A stretch of DNA of 64,000 nt from NCBI RefSeq assembly GCF_900497805.2, contig NW_020954636.1:2032432-2096431 (forward strand), in the 5' to 3' direction. Both the position numbers and the translations under genes were made by a program. The notes under the pieces were generated by a model. That model saw only the letters and a list, made by a program, of their open reading frames with translations, had not been told where the DNA came from and searched no databases. Positions 32,590 to 45,384 of this stretch are shown here, in pieces (position 1 is the first letter of the stretch; the number at the start of each line of letters is the position of its first letter). This stretch comes from Vombatus ursinus (lineage: Eukaryota; Chordata; Mammalia; Diprotodontia; Vombatidae).

Positions 32590-32835
32590 TTTTAAAGCAA
32601 AGTTTATCTCTTTTTCAATATCCCAAATAAGCTGTCAGCCAACCTTTGCTTGAACATTTTCAGTGACAGGGAGTTCACTACCTTTATGAGCAGTCCACTT
32701 CATTGCTGAATAAGTTTTACTCAAGGGAATTCCTCCTTATATTGACCCCAAATCTGATTCCCTAGAATTTTTACCCATTTATCCACATTCTTCTTTCTGA
32801 AATTATGCAGCATAAATCTAGTTCTTTTTACTGTG
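32590..32835 (-). mobile_element. CR1/L3-type LINE fragment
   Basis: TTGCTTGAACATTTTCAGTGACAGGGAGTTCACTACC...ATTCCTCCTTATATTGACCCCAAATCTG is the familiar old CR1/L3-type fossil. Strand uncertain. Confidence 0.5.
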
Positions 32836-33730
32836 AATTCCATAAATGGCCTGTGAGCTTAGCACATACTGCATAACAACAGTAGCCCTGATCCAAATTC
32901 CTCAGGATTGAGGGGGCCTTTAGATCAATAAAGTGGATTCGATAAAATGTAAATATGGAGTTTGATGTACGTAAGATGAAAAAAACTTCCTAGAGCTATC
33001 TATCAGTGATAAATGATGGTTTCTTTAGCTACTAATCTATAACTGGCTCTCATGAGTAATTCTAATTGTGCATGAAAGCCTGAAATGAGGAAAGGAGTTA
33101 TAAAAGAAAAAGAGAATTTCAGAAGAAGGAAAATTGAGAATGAAAGTGAACTGAAAGAGTCTGAAACTAACTTCTTAAAGACAATGACTTGATATTTAAA
33201 AATAAGTCCTTGTCCTAACACAGAGGACAGTGCTTTTCACATAACAGAAATTTTATAAACATTTGTTGAATAGATAACAATAGCTCAGACTAGTGGTCTG
33301 GAAAATTGAACATACTGTTTTCCCAGAATAAAATGTTAGTTCAAGGTGACAGAAGAAGAGTTGATATTCATGTGGTTATAAAAACAATGAACCTGGTGCC
33401 AAAAGGCCTGGAGAAGGGTCTTTTTCTTCCTTGGTGCAAAATAAGGAAAAAAGTTTAGCTTGGGAGTGGAAGATTAAAAAGTAAAGAGGAGCTATTAAGA
33501 ACAGGCAGGGATGGCCAGAGGAGCAATTAATCAACTAAATTGTCAGAAGCAAGACACGTAGGAAAAGAAATCATGTAACCGTGATAAACATCTTCAAATT
33601 GATAAATGCACTTTTAAAGACTTTAAGCAAAAATTAATACTGTTAGGAACATCCTAAGAAAGGACAATTTTTTAAAAGAGCTTGAAGAAAGTTTTCTTTT
33701 AAATATCAAGGGGAATTCAGTCTAGAAATA
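32836..33730. other. Spacer sequence, no gene
   Basis: A-rich anonymous sequence; a scrap of old LINE tail lies near 33220-33270. Confidence 0.45.
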
Positions 33731-33982
33731 AAACATGGCACAGTGGATAGAGCACTGTGCCTGGAGTCAGGAAAACCTGAGTTCAAAATGCGACCTCACA
33801 CACTTACTAACTATGCGACTCTGGACAAATCACTTAACCTTGTTTGCCTCAGTTTGCTTATCTGTAAAATAAGCTGGAGAAGGAAATGACAAACCATTCT
33901 AGTACCTTTACCAAGAAAACCCTGAATGGGGTCACAAAGAATCAGATACAACTAAAACAACTCAACAAAAACAACAACAAGA
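33731..33982 (+). mobile_element. Marsupial tRNA-like SINE with long tail
   Basis: CATGGCACAGTGGATAGAGCAC...GGAGAAGGAAATGACAAACCATTC...AAGAAAACCCTGAATGGGGTCAC...ACAACTAAAACAACTC. Confidence 0.88.
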
Positions 33983-34214
33983 TTGTGAGGAGATAATGAA
34001 GAAAATGACCAGAAGTATATCATAGAAAATGTAACATAGATGCAACTAACAACATATTTACTAAAGCATAAAATAATATTGAACACAACTCAAAGCAAAC
34101 TGGAGATTTAGGTAAAAAATTATGCAATTATCCAAACTAGAAGTCATGAAGATTAATATAAGACACCTGTAGGATATAGAGAGTCATAACAGTCTCAAGA
34201 TTATTGACATTCCA

Positions 34215-34369
34215 TGGGACAGTGGGTGGCACAGTGGATAGAGCACTGACCCAGGAATCAGGAGGACCTGAGTTCAAATATAGTCTCAGACCAGACACTT
34301 GACACTTATTAGCTGTGTGACCCTGGGCAAGTCACAACCCCAATTGCCCTGCAAAAAAAAAAAAGTAAG
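34215..34369 (+). mobile_element. WSINE1-type SINE
   Basis: TGGGACAGTGGGTGGCACAGTGG...CACTTGACACTTATTAGCTG...CAATTGCCCTGC and a poly-A tail. It is flanked by the 12-bp duplication ATTGACATTCCA at 34203-34214 and 34370-34381. Confidence 0.9.
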
Positions 34370-34381
34370 ATTGACATTCCA

Positions 34382-35636
34382 GAAAAAGATAGAATCTGAG
34401 TACAACATTCTAGGAAATCATTATCCAAAATATCCTGGAATTTAAAAAAAACATAGTGAAATGCAAATAGAATTGACACAAACCCAATGAGGAAAAAGTA
34501 AATATTGAACATGCCAGCTATGTTACATTAATATTAAATTAATATTAAAGTCCATCATTAAAAAAATGATAAAAATTAAGCTGCCAGTACAAGTACAGAA
34601 ACACTTACCAAAATTAATAATCAAGAAACCAAGATGTTTCAAAAATGACAAAATAAGACTGAAGAAACTGAAATAGAATATATACAAAATTAAGAAACAT
34701 GAATCAGAAACTTGGAATTATCTGAAAAAAACCTCAATATGCATTCTAAGAATGTCTGTATGTGAAGGTCTGTGATTTTGAAAAGTTCACAGAGAGATCT
34801 ATAAAGGAAGTCCTTGAATAATAATCATATAATCTTAGAATTAGAAGGATCCTCAGAGGCTCTCTGTATCAGCCTATGCTTTACCAAGAATATTTAGACA
34901 CTCTACCCACCATGTAACTACCCAATCTTTGCTAAACAATTCATAATTAGAAGGAACCCACTACTTCCCTCAAAATCCAAGAATTTAAGAAAATGGCTGA
35001 GGTGATAACCAACCCCCAAATTGATCAAGAATATAAAACAAGCCTTCCAGCCAAAAAATAAATAAATAAATAAATAAATAAATACATGATTTCAAGCTTC
35101 TCAAATCAAGATAAGCCGGTTGTTCATACAGCATGAAAAACTTGCAAGTTATTGTATTGACTAAATCAATAATGATTCATCTGGGTGTTCCAGATAAACC
35201 AAGAGAAAAAAAGGTCAAGCACCACCAAGAACAGTAGGATAACCCCAAAGTGAAGAACCTAGAACTAATAAAGGGAAAATCCAATTTAAAGAAATTGTTA
35301 TTATTATTACTGAAACTTTCTTTAGTCTAATTTTATTAAGATTAAGTTTATAACAGAAATCACAAAATAAGAAAATATGTATTTATTTCTGAGATACTTA
35401 AGAAAAGAAAAAACTAGCAATTGTTACATTATGTGTAAATTATTTAAACTTTCTAAAATACATAGTTGGAGAGGAAAGACACAAGAAGTTGGGTCTATCA
35501 GGAAAATATTCATGTAGAAAGTCATGCTTGAGATGTGGTCTAAATTGAGAGAGATTCTGTCACTTAATACTCAGTGAACAGTCTGCTTGGCTTATGCAGT
35601 CAACACATATTTTTAATTAACGCTATACTTCCTGGA
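34382..35636. other. Spacer before unit B, no gene
   Basis: A-rich anonymous sequence with a (AAAT)n microsatellite at about 35056-35085 and a decayed CR1/MIR-like scrap near 34830-34990. Confidence 0.5.
35056..35085. repeat. (AAAT)n microsatellite
   Basis: Seven AAAT-type units. Confidence 0.9.
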
Positions 35637-37105
35637 ATGCCAGGTGAAAATCCTGCTGAAAAACTTAATTTGAATTTGGTGTGTGCTCCTATCTCAGTAT
35701 TTCTCAAATGAATTTACTTATTTACCATTACAGAATGATTTTGTGTTCAAAACAGATTCAAAACACTTTGCTGGGCTGGGCTATATGAAAGAAATGACAG
35801 AGAAATGATGAAAGATATGGATTAAGCTTCATATTTAACTCTTTGATGGGCTCAGATTTCAAAAGACCAGGTACAAAAGGTGGAATGGTGGGCATTCAAA
35901 TAGTGATGTGAAAGAACTGTAGCTCACGTGCTCTGGTTCTCTCTGCCACAACCAAACAGATTGCATCTGCCTTTCTGGGTTCTGGGTGCATGCTGCTTTC
36001 TAGGCCTTTTACCTCATGGTTTTGCAGTGTGTCTAATTCCAGCAGGTGAAACCCCTCCCCATTGTGTTTCCCCTCTGTTAAGTGACATTGAATAGTTGCC
36101 CCAGTTCCATTTAACCATTTAACATAAATTAACTTTTACAAAGGGTTATTTACTCCAAAGATACAGCACTGACAAAAATATAAACATTTTTCCCCAATTA
36201 CCAAGAGTTTATACTCTTCCTATCCATCCTCAGTCTCTGGAAACAGTGTTCAAGCTTAGCTCAGTTTCTACCTAGCATTGGCCCAACCAAGTTTATGCCC
36301 AAAGTCTTCATCACTGTCAAATTACTCTTTGTCTTAGTTACTTCTGGGCCATTAAGTGAACCAGAAAACAGTGCATGCCTTGTAATCTTTCCAATGTAAT
36401 TCCATCATACATTAGTGTGACTGTTCCAAAAGCAGATTCTCCTGCCTCTCCCATATGGGGAATTTGCATCAGGCAAACACACTGATTCATGCATTCAGTT
36501 CATGTGCCAACGATTAAAGCTCAGAATGAGTTGAGGTTTGCAGTAAATGCTAAAGACATCAAATGCTAAAGACTGCAAAGCTTTGATGGGGGAAAAGGAA
36601 AAAATAGTGGCTCCAAAAATGAAATTACTCAACTCTTATTTTATTTTTTCCCTTATCAATGAATATTATTTTGAAATATGAAAAGGTAAAAGCAAAAAAA
36701 AAGTTAAGAAGAAATTGACAAGATACATTGACAATATGATGTTTAGCTGTTTCAATGACTTTTTGTCTACCTTCTAATAAATATATTAGCACAGTAATTA
36801 GTAATAGTAATTACTATTAATTACATAGTATAGATTTTACATGTGGCCAAAAGAGATAAAATAAACAATATCTAAGTTCCCTTAGAGTTTAGCATTTTAT
36901 GACTGTGTAAGCCCCTAGGAGTGATATTTGAGGAAGAATAAAGAAGGGGAGAGGTGCCATGGAACTGAAGCTTGGGACTTTTTTGCATTGATTTTCCAGG
37001 AGATGGTGCATTCTACAAGCTACAAGCTAATTAATTTATAGAAAAATTCCAATTTATTAAACATATTTTTCTTAAATATTTTTAAATAGGTGTTCTGATT
37101 CCAAT
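35637..37105. other. Conserved non-coding block at start of unit B
   Basis: Partner of 4113-5525. It keeps the POU octamer ATTTGCAT (near 36468) and the 13-bp direct repeat AAATGCTAAAGAC at 36545-36557 and 36561-36573. Confidence 0.5.
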
Positions 37106-37299
37106 GTGCTATCTTAAAGGTTAATATGAATAGGTCATGTATCCAAGTGATCACTAGAATCGGAATCAAACACAGCATTGTAATTCTACTTCTGTAACTA
37201 TCTGTATGGCCTTGAGTGGATCACTTTGCCTCTGAGATTTCAGTTTCCTTATTTGTAAAATGAGGGGATTAGACTAGTTGAATCCTCAAATCAATTCTT

Positions 37300-38390
37300 T
37301 TTTTTAAATTATTTGTTTAATATTTTATTTTCTCCAATTACATGTAAAATTACTTTTAACCTTTGTTTTTAAAATTTTGAGTTCCAAATTTTCTCCCTCC
37401 CTCCTAACCTTCCTCATTGAGAAGGCAAACAATTTAATATAGTTTACACTTGTGTAATCAAGCAAAATATATTTCCATATTATTCATGCTGTGAAATAAA
37501 ACATAAACCAAAAAAAAACCCACCAAAAAAAAAGTAAAAAAATGCTTTCATCTGTATTCAGACTCCATCAGTTCTTTCTCTGGGTATAAATAGCATTTTT
37601 CATCATAAATTCTTCAGATTTGTCTTGGCTCATTGTATTGCTGAGAATTGCTAAGTCATTTACAGTTGATCATCTTACAATATTGTTACTATATACAATA
37701 TTCTCCTGGTTCTATTCATTTCACTTTGCATCAGTTCATGTAAGCCTTTCCAGGTTTTTCTGAGACCATCCTATTCATTATTTCTTAAAGCACAATAGTA
37801 TTCCATCACAGTCAAATACCACAACTTGTTCAGCCATTCTGCAATTAATTGGCATCCCCTCAATTTCCAATTCTTTGCAATAGAAAAGAGCTGCTATATT
37901 TTTGAACATATATGTCCTTTTCCTTTTTGTTTTTTATCTCTTTTGGTATACAGACCTAGTAGTGGTATTTCTGGGTCATTAATGGTTTTGTAGCCCCTTG
38001 GGCATAGTTCCCACTTGTTCTACATAATGGTTGAATTAGTTCACAACTCCAACAACAGTACAAGTAGTGTCTCAATTATCCCACATTCCTTCCAATATTT
38101 GTCATTGTACTTTTTTGTTCCATTAGTCAATCTATTAGGTGTGAAGTAGCAACTCAGAATTGTTTTAATTTGCATTTTACCAATCAATAGTTATTTGGAA
38201 CATTTTTAATATGGCTATAGATAGCTTTGATTATTTCATCTGAAAACTGACTATTCATATCTTTTGATCATTTATCAATTGGGGAATAGCTCTTACTCTT
38301 ATAAATTTGACTCACTTCTCAGTTCTCATTTGCAAGCTATAAGCTAATTGATTTCAAGAAAAAGAAATGAGGCCTTCATCAGAGAAACTT
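37300..38390 (-). mobile_element. L1 3' end, antisense (unit B only)
   Basis: A reversed 3' UTR (TTTTATTTTCTCCAATTACATG) and reversed ORF2 C-terminus (CACAACTTGTTCAGCCATTCTGC, CAATTTCCAATTCTTTGCAATAG, GTATACAGACCTAGTAGTGGTA). It continues without a clear break into the antisense ORF1-containing block, so the two may be one ORF2-deleted element. Confidence 0.85.
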
Positions 38391-38865
38391 GCTGCAAAAA
38401 AAATTTTCACTGTTATGATTGCTAACTGTATTTCTTTCCATCTTATTTCCTCCTTGTTTATTCTATTCACTCTTTCCTTTCACCCTGTTCACCCTCAAAA
38501 GGGTTTTGCTTCTGACTACCATATCTCTAAGTCTACCCTCCTTTCTATCAGCACTCCCCTTTCTTTTAACCCCTTCTCCTCCTAGGATAAGGTAGATTTC
38601 TATACCCAATAGAGTGTGCATGCTGTTCCGTAGTTGAACTAATTCCAATAAGAGTAAGGTTCAAGTGCTCCCTCCTCCAACTTCTCCCATCTTCTCCTCC
38701 ACTGTAAAAACCATTACTTGCCTCTTTTGTGTGAGATAATTTGCCCCGTTCTACCTCTCCCTTTCCCTTTTTCCTAGTGTATTTCTCTTTCTCACCCCTT
38801 AATTTCATTTTTAAGATATTATCCCATCTTATTCAATTCACAGTTGTGCTCCCCCCCACTCTCTT

Positions 38866-38891
38866 TTTCTCCATATGTGTGTATGTGTGTC

Positions 38892-38922
<31 letters not shown>

Positions 38923-38945
38923 ATACATATATACTATATATATTC
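38866..38945. repeat. TG/TA-rich microsatellite
   Basis: ATGTGTGTATGTGTGTC then (TA)n and GTATGTATGTATATACATA runs. Confidence 0.9.
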
Positions 38946-39454
38946 CTTCTAACTGACAATAATGAGAAAGTTCTTGAGTTCCAAGTATCATCTTCACATG
39001 TAGGAATTTAAACAGTTTAACATTGCTAATTTCCTTATGATTTCCCTTTCTTGTCTTCCTTTTTATCTTTCTCTTGAGTCTTGTATTTGAAAGTCAAATT
39101 TCTATTGAGCTCTGGTCTCTTCATCAGGAATGCTTCTCTGTTTCATTGAATGTCCATTTTTCCTTTCAAGGATTATCCTCAGTTTTGCTGAATAGGTGAT
39201 TCTTTGGTTGTAATCCTAGCCCCTTTGCCCTCTGGGATATCATATTCCATACTCTGTGATCCTTTAAGGTAGAAACTGCTAATTCTTGAGTTGTTCAGAT
39301 TGTGGCTCCATGATATTTGAATTGTTTCTTTTTGATTGCTTGCAATATTTTCTCAGACCTCTAGGATTTAGCTATAATATTCCTTTCAGTTTTCATTATG
39401 GAATTTCTTTCAGAAAGTGATCAGTGGATTCTTTCATTTTCTATTTTTCAGAGA

Positions 39455-39517
39455 AAGAATAGAAAAATAAAAGCATGTATAGAATAATTTTTCATACATA
39501 TAGATAATATAGATAGA

Positions 39518-39549
<32 letters not shown>

Positions 39550-39780
39550 TGTACACCTATTTGTGTCCAATGGTAGTTATCTCTGTGGCAGGTGGAGGGA
39601 AGAAAAAAAATTTAATTTTGCACAATAATTTTGTTGTATATTTGAAAGAAACAGCAAGTTGTACATAGTAGATTTACAGTTGTATGTACAATTGTCTTTT
39701 TTATTGTACTATGCTATGGAAATGCTTGTTTTATTCCATACATCAAAAATAAAATTAGAAAAAATAAATACTTCAAAAAA
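39455..39780 (+). mobile_element. L1 3' UTR, sense, nested in antisense L1 block
   Basis: AGAAAGAATAGAAAAATAAAAGCATGTATAGAATAATTTTTCATACATA, (GATA)n/(GACA)n, then GTACAATTGTC...ATGCTATGGAAATGCTTG and an A-rich tail: an L1 3' end like that at 19660-19735 but longer. The reversed host element resumes after it. Confidence 0.75.
39507..39550. repeat. (GATA)n(GACA)n microsatellite
   Basis: GATA repeats followed by GACA repeats, within the nested L1 3' UTR. Confidence 0.9.
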
Positions 39781-40185
39781 TATTATTTCACTCTCAGGTT
39801 CCAGAATATCAAGGCAGTGTTCCCTGATAATTTCTTGAAAGATGATATCTAGATCCTTTTATTGATCATACTTTTCAAGTAGTCCAATAATTTTTAAATT
39901 TTCTCTCCTGGATCCATTTTCCAGGTCAGTTGTTTTTCCAATGAGATATCTCACATTGTCTTCTATTTTTTCATTCTTTTGCTTTTGTTTTATTGTTTCT
40001 TGGTGTCTCATAAAGTCATTACCTTCCATTTACTACTCAATTCTAATTTTTAAAGAGTTATTTTCTTCAGTAAGCTTTTGTACCTCTTTTTCAATTTGTC
40101 CAATTCTGCTTTTTAAGGCATTCTTCTCCTCATTGGATTTTTAGACCTCTTTTACCATTTAGCCTATTCTATTTTTTAAGGTGTG

Positions 40186-40334
40186 TTTTTTTTGGGAGGG
40201 GGGAAGGGCTAGGCAATGGGGGTAAGTGACTTGCCCACAGTCACAAGTAAGTGTTATGTGTCTGGACCAGTCTGAACTCAGGTCCTCCTGAATCCAGGGT
40301 CAGTACTCTATCCACTGCACTACCTAGCTGCCCC
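40186..40334 (-). mobile_element. WSINE1-type SINE, antisense, nested in L1 block
   Basis: A poly-T start then GTAAGTGACTTGCCCACAGTCAC...TGAACTCAGGTCCTCCTGAATCC...CTATCCACTGCACTACCTAGCTGCCCC, the reverse of the SINE. The host reads TTTTTTAAGGTGTG before and AAAGTTGTTATTTTC after, so the target repeat is roughly AAGGTGT/AAAGTTGT. Confidence 0.85.
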
Positions 40335-41643
40335 AAAGTTGTTATTTTCTTCAGTGTTTTACTTTGTGCCTCCTTTACCAAACTGTTGATTGTTTTTTGT
40401 TATTATTTTCTTGCATCACTCTCATTTCTCTTCCTAATTATTCCTCTTACTTGATTTTTCAAAACCTTTTTGACCTCTTCCAAGGTCTGAGATGAATTAA
40501 TATTTTTCTTTGAGGCTTTGGATGTAAAGTTATGACTTTGTTATCTTCTTCTGAGCATATGTTTTGACCTTCTTTGTTACCATAGTAAATTTCTATGGTC
40601 AGATTCTTTTTTCTATTGTTTGCTCATTTTCCCAGCCAATTTTCTTGACTTTTAACTCTTTGCTAAACTGGGGCTCTGCTTCCAGGGTGGAAGACGTACT
40701 GTCCCAAGCTTCAGGTTTTTTGTGTAGCTGTTTTCAGAGGTAATTCTGAGACCTGTAAGTTTTCAATTCTTCCAAGATGGTATGATCTAAGTTGAGGCAT
40801 TTTTACTACTCTCCTGTTCTGTGCTCTGGTCTGTGAGCTGCCATGAGCACTGTTTTCTGTTCTGGAATTGTGAGGAGGGTCCCTGCTCCACTGTGGCTAC
40901 AAGCTCTAGCATGCTACTACTCCTCCTCGACTTGGGACTGCCATCAAGAATTGTGACTCAGATCTGGATATGGACAAAGCAACAGAGTCCTACCCCCAGT
41001 GCCATCAAAGACACCCCTGTAATCTCCTTCTGCCAAGTTGTTCAACCCTCCTACTGTCTGTGGGTTGAGAGCTCTGGAAGTAGCCTCTGCCACTGCTAGT
41101 TCAGTCACTCTCGAGGCTTGCTTCTGGATTGCTGAAGCTCAGTCTGTGACTTGCACTGAACTGTGTTCCACTATTACCCATGTGCCACAGACCTTTTCTG
41201 CTGAAACTTCTAAATTGTCTTTGGCTGGAAAATTGTATACCCCATCCTTTTGTGGGTTCTGCCATTTCAGAATTTGTTTTGAAGCATTATTTAGAGATGT
41301 TCAGATCAGGATGATTCCAAAAAGAAATTTCCTCAGTGATTTGTGCCAAAAATAAATCCTACAAGAATTAGAACCTAATATATTCCATTGGGGTAAATTG
41401 GATCTTTTCTTGACTCCCCAAGTCCCACAAATTACTCCAGCATCCCTAGATCCAAAGCTTAGTAATTGCCTCTAATCTGTATAACACAGAATGATGTACT
41501 AGTACAAAGACCATGGATCGAAATTCATTCTCTTGTCCCCTCTGATGAAGTTGTGTATATATAAGCTATGGAGACAAAAGAAGGTAGGATCATGAGAAAG
41601 GAAGAAAAACAGTCTTTATTACAGTATAAAAGAGTATAAGCTA

Positions 41644-42751
41644 GCCAATGCACCCAAGATTAGAAGAGAAGTCAAAATATGGGAAACAATCATTACAGCC
41701 ACTGTCTGTCATAAAAGCCTCATGTCTAAAATGTGTAGAGAATTGAGTATATAAGAATACAAGTCATTCCCCAATCAAAGGATATGAACAGACAGGTTTC
41801 AGATGAAGAAATTAAAGTTATCTATAGTCACATGAAAAAATGCTCTAAATTACTATTGATTAGAGAAATGCAAATTAAAACAATTCTGAGGTACCACATC
41901 ACTCCAAAGGATTGGCTAACATGACAAAGCAGGAAAATGATAAATGTTGGAGAAGATATGGGAAAATTGGAACACTAATGCATTATTGGTGGAGTTGTGA
42001 ACTAATCCAACCATTCTGGAGAGCAATTTGGAACTATGGCCAAACAGCAATCAAACTGTGCATACCTTTTGATCCAGCAATAGCACTCCTAGGTCTGTAT
42101 CAAAAGAGATCTTAAAAAAGGGAAAAGGACCCACATGTACAAAAATATTTATAGCAGCTCTTTCTATGGAGGTAAAGAATTAGAAATTGAGGGGATGCCC
42201 AACAATAGAGGAATGGCTGAACAAATTGTAGTATATGGATGTAATGAAATACTATTGTGCTATAAGAAATGATGAGCAAGAGAATTTCAGAAAAACCTGG
42301 AAAAACTTACATAACTGATGTTGAGTGAAGTGAGCAGAACCCGAACATTATACACAGCAATAGCAACAACAGTATTGTTCAGTGATCAGCTTTGATAGAT
42401 CTTCTCAGCAATACAATGATATAAAACAATTCAAAAGATTCATGATGGAAAATACTATCTGCATCCAGAGAAATAACTATGAAGTCTGAATGCAGATTGA
42501 ATCATACCATTTTCTCCTTTTTTTCTTTTCTATGGTTTTCCCCTTTTCCTCTGATTCTTCTTTCACAGCATGACTAATGTGGAAGTATGTTTAATATCAT
42601 TGTACGTGTGTAGCCTACATTAGATTGCTTGGTGTCTGGGGACTGGGGAGGGGAGGGAAGGTGAAAAGGAGAAAAGGAGGGAGAAAAAATGTGAAACTCA
42701 AAATCTTATAAAAGTAAATGTTGAAAATTAGTTAATTAATCAATTAAATAC
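41644..42751 (+). mobile_element. Unit-B-specific 5'-truncated L1
   Basis: ORF2 C-terminal third: the open frame 41912-42115 reads MTKQENDKCWRRYGKIGTLM, then HYWWSCELIQPFWRAIWNYG and LCIPFDPAIALLGLYQK, followed by a 3' UTR. It is flanked by a 16-bp duplication, AAAAGAGTATAAGCTA at 41628-41643 and AAAAGAATATGAGCTA at 42752-42767, with 2 mismatches. Unit A is uninterrupted at 9180-9200, so it inserted after the duplication. Confidence 0.92.
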
Positions 42752-42934
42752 AAAAGAATATGAGCTATAGGGGTATTAGCCTGGAGCCCAGGAATTGTCT
42801 TAGCTTCCCCCAATCCCAGCCTCATCTTCCAAAGTAGTTTCAAACCTGAAACAAATTCATATTAAGGAATAAACAAGAAGACCACACATTTAGGGAAAGG
42901 TACTATCTAATAGATATTAGATGATAATGGATAG

Positions 42935-43160
42935 AGACACCTAGATGGCTCAGTGGATAAATTGCTGGGTCTGAAGTCAAGAAGATATGAGTTCAAATCC
43001 AGCCTCAGATACTGCCTAGCCTGGGCAAATCACTTAACCTCTCTTTGTATTAATCCACTGGAGAAAGAAATGGCAAAGCACTTCAGCATATTTGCTAAGA
43101 AAAGTCCATAAAGGGTCATGAAGAGTCAGATATTGCTGAATGACTTAACTACGACAACCA
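42935..43160 (+). mobile_element. Marsupial tRNA-like SINE, single-head form (unit B)
   Basis: CTAGATGGCTCAGTGGATAA...GAGTTCAAATCCAGCC...GGAGAAAGAAATGGCAAAGCACTTC...GGGTCATGAAGAGTCAG. Counterpart of the two-headed copy at 9379-9735. Confidence 0.85.
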
Positions 43161-43919
43161 CAATATATAATGGATACCTAGCAATATGATCTCTGTCATG
43201 AACTTCCTGTATATAGATACTTCTGTGTATTGAAACTATCTGCTCATGCCTCTTTCCTTGAACACCTCCCCCATGGTCCTCAAAAGACAAAAAAAAAGTC
43301 TTGTGTTGCTCTACAGGGAGTGAGTAGATGGGCAAATGCTTGCTGATTAATGATTAGGCTCTTATTTTCCCTGGACAGGTATGATGCCCCATGGACCTTC
43401 TTTCTTCACTGAATTTTGTGATTATTAAGATGTAAGATTAAATTTAGCCCCTAGGGCATAAAACATCCCTTTTAGATATAATAGTGATGACTCCCTCAAA
43501 TAATATCTTAGCTAAAAACCAAGGAGACAGTGAGATTTCAGGACCTAAAATATCTCCCAGAGTAGCTGCTGGAGACAATGGGAGCTTCCAGACAGAATCA
43601 CAGATGAGTCCCAGTTCTCTGTTTTGTTGAGCCTTCCTTTTAGTTCATGCCTAACAACGATGTAAAAAGCAGGGCTTTTGCACTGGGGTCATAAGATAAT
43701 GCATTGAAATCATAGATTTAGAAATGAAAGGGACCTCAGAGGTCATAGAATTGTAAGACCACAGATTAGAGCTGGAAGAGACCTTAGAAGTCATCTAATA
43801 CTATCTTCTCACATTACATGTGAGGAAATTAAGGCTCAAAGAGGTTAAGTATCTTCATGACTTTCCACCTATATTATTTTCTCCCCCCAGGTAATCTGTG
43901 ATCCACTAACTCAGCCTCC
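43161..43919. other. Anonymous sequence shared with unit A
   Basis: Aligns to 9736-10469, including an old antisense CR1/MIR-type fragment at 43690-43865. No gene. Confidence 0.5.
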
Positions 43920-44275
43920 TTCCTCTTTCTTGCACACAACATTCCATCTCATTATTGCCTGCATTTTCACAGGCTGTCCCCCATGCTTATAATTCTCTTC
44001 TCATCATAGCACCTGGCTTTCCTGGTTTCCTTTAAGTCTCAGCTAAAACCACACCTTCTGCTAGAAGCTCTTCCTGAACCTGCTTAATGTTAATGCCTTC
44101 CTTCTGTTGGTTTTCTCCAATTTATCTTGTATATATTGTGTTTCTACATAGTTGTTTGTATGTTGTCTCCCCCATTACAATGTGAGTTCTCTCTCTTTTG
44201 CCTTATGTCCTCAGCACTTATCATCGTGCCTGACATTTAGTAAGTACTTAAGAAATGACTGACTGATCAAGGTCA
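43920..44275 (+). mobile_element. L2 LINE 3' end
   Basis: Counterpart of 10470-10840: CACACCTTCTGCTAGAAGCTCTTCC...ATCGTGCCTGACATTTAGTAAGTACTTAAG. Confidence 0.85.
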
Positions 44276-45384
44276 AATAGTAATTAAGCTGGAACTGGAG
44301 AGCATGTCTTCTGACTACAAATTTAGCACTCTTGAGAGGTTTAGGTAATGATTTATAACAAGAGAAATCATCAATTCAAGGCACCAGTGACCAGGTCAAA
44401 CCTTGGATGGGGACAGTATGATTGGGTCCACTAACTACTTTGCTAATACAATGTTGACAGCCATTGTATGAACCCTGGGTCCTCTGCTTCCTCTCAACTT
44501 CCCATTTCTGTGATCATCACATAGAATAATTGGTGATAGAAATTACACTTGGCATAACTAAATCCATGGGGAGCCAAAGAGGACAAAGGGGTCACTCACT
44601 TGACCAAAAAATGGCTTATGGAAGATACTGCCAGCGGTGCTTGACTGTGCTGCTCTCAATCCAGATGCCAGCTCAGGTAGGCAGGCTGATCTTTCTGCTG
44701 TAGATAGTGATTATTGCCTCCATCCAGCACATTTTACAGGTAATTTCTTCACACAGCAGCCTAGTTAGTGACCTATTCTTGGTTTCCCTTTCACAGACAC
44801 TCAGAGAAAGAGACATAAAGACCTATTTGGGATTCACTAGACAACAAAATGCCAGAAGACTCTTGGTAGAATAATTCTCATGATTCTTTTCCTATTGTCA
44901 CAACAAAATTGGTAAGTTCTGATCAGTAAATAAAACTACTCACAACTGAATCGGAAAACCCAAAATCATCAAGTGACAGTCAATGTCATAGGAAGGCAAG
45001 AAAAGAATGGGGTGCTGGAAATTGGGGACCCAAGTAGCAAGAGGAAAAAGAACCTTTAATTGTATGGATATAGCAATACAACCTCTCCCATCAGGCTCAC
45101 AGAGAAGGGGCTTAATAAATGCTTCTTCCTATATTTATTAGGTAACTAGACATTATGGAGACCAGTTTACATTATGTCATTGCTACCTTGGTAATAATCT
45201 ATTTTTAATAGTACAGATTTGGTCATTCCAAAGGAAGTAATATAAAAATGAAAAATGAATCCTGAGAGTTTCAGGTTTGTTTATGCTCAGTCACCTTCCC
45301 TGAGTGCCAGTCCTCTCTCTAGGAACCATTCCAGAGGATCTGTCTTTGGCCTTTCACTTTTCACTCCTTTTTAAACTTCCTGGA
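44276..45384. other. Upstream region of receptor B, shared with unit A
   Basis: Keeps the donor-like CTCAG/GTAGGC and acceptor-like TTCCCTTTCACAG sites seen in unit A; otherwise anonymous. Confidence 0.4.

Larger units (their letters stand above)
38391..41308 (-). mobile_element. HAL1-like / L1 ORF1-containing block, antisense
   Basis: 39060-39440 is the reversed ORF1 C-terminal part (same region as 2400-2640 of the first HAL1-like element) and 39780-40560 the reversed ORF1 centre and coiled-coil part. 40560-41308 is the leader, and 38391-39060 is a pyrimidine-rich UTR with a TA/TG microsatellite. It is interrupted by a sense L1 3' end (39455-39780) and an antisense SINE (40186-40334). It replaces 2.2 kb found in unit A at 6680-8860. 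Frames are heavily decayed. Confidence 0.7.
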
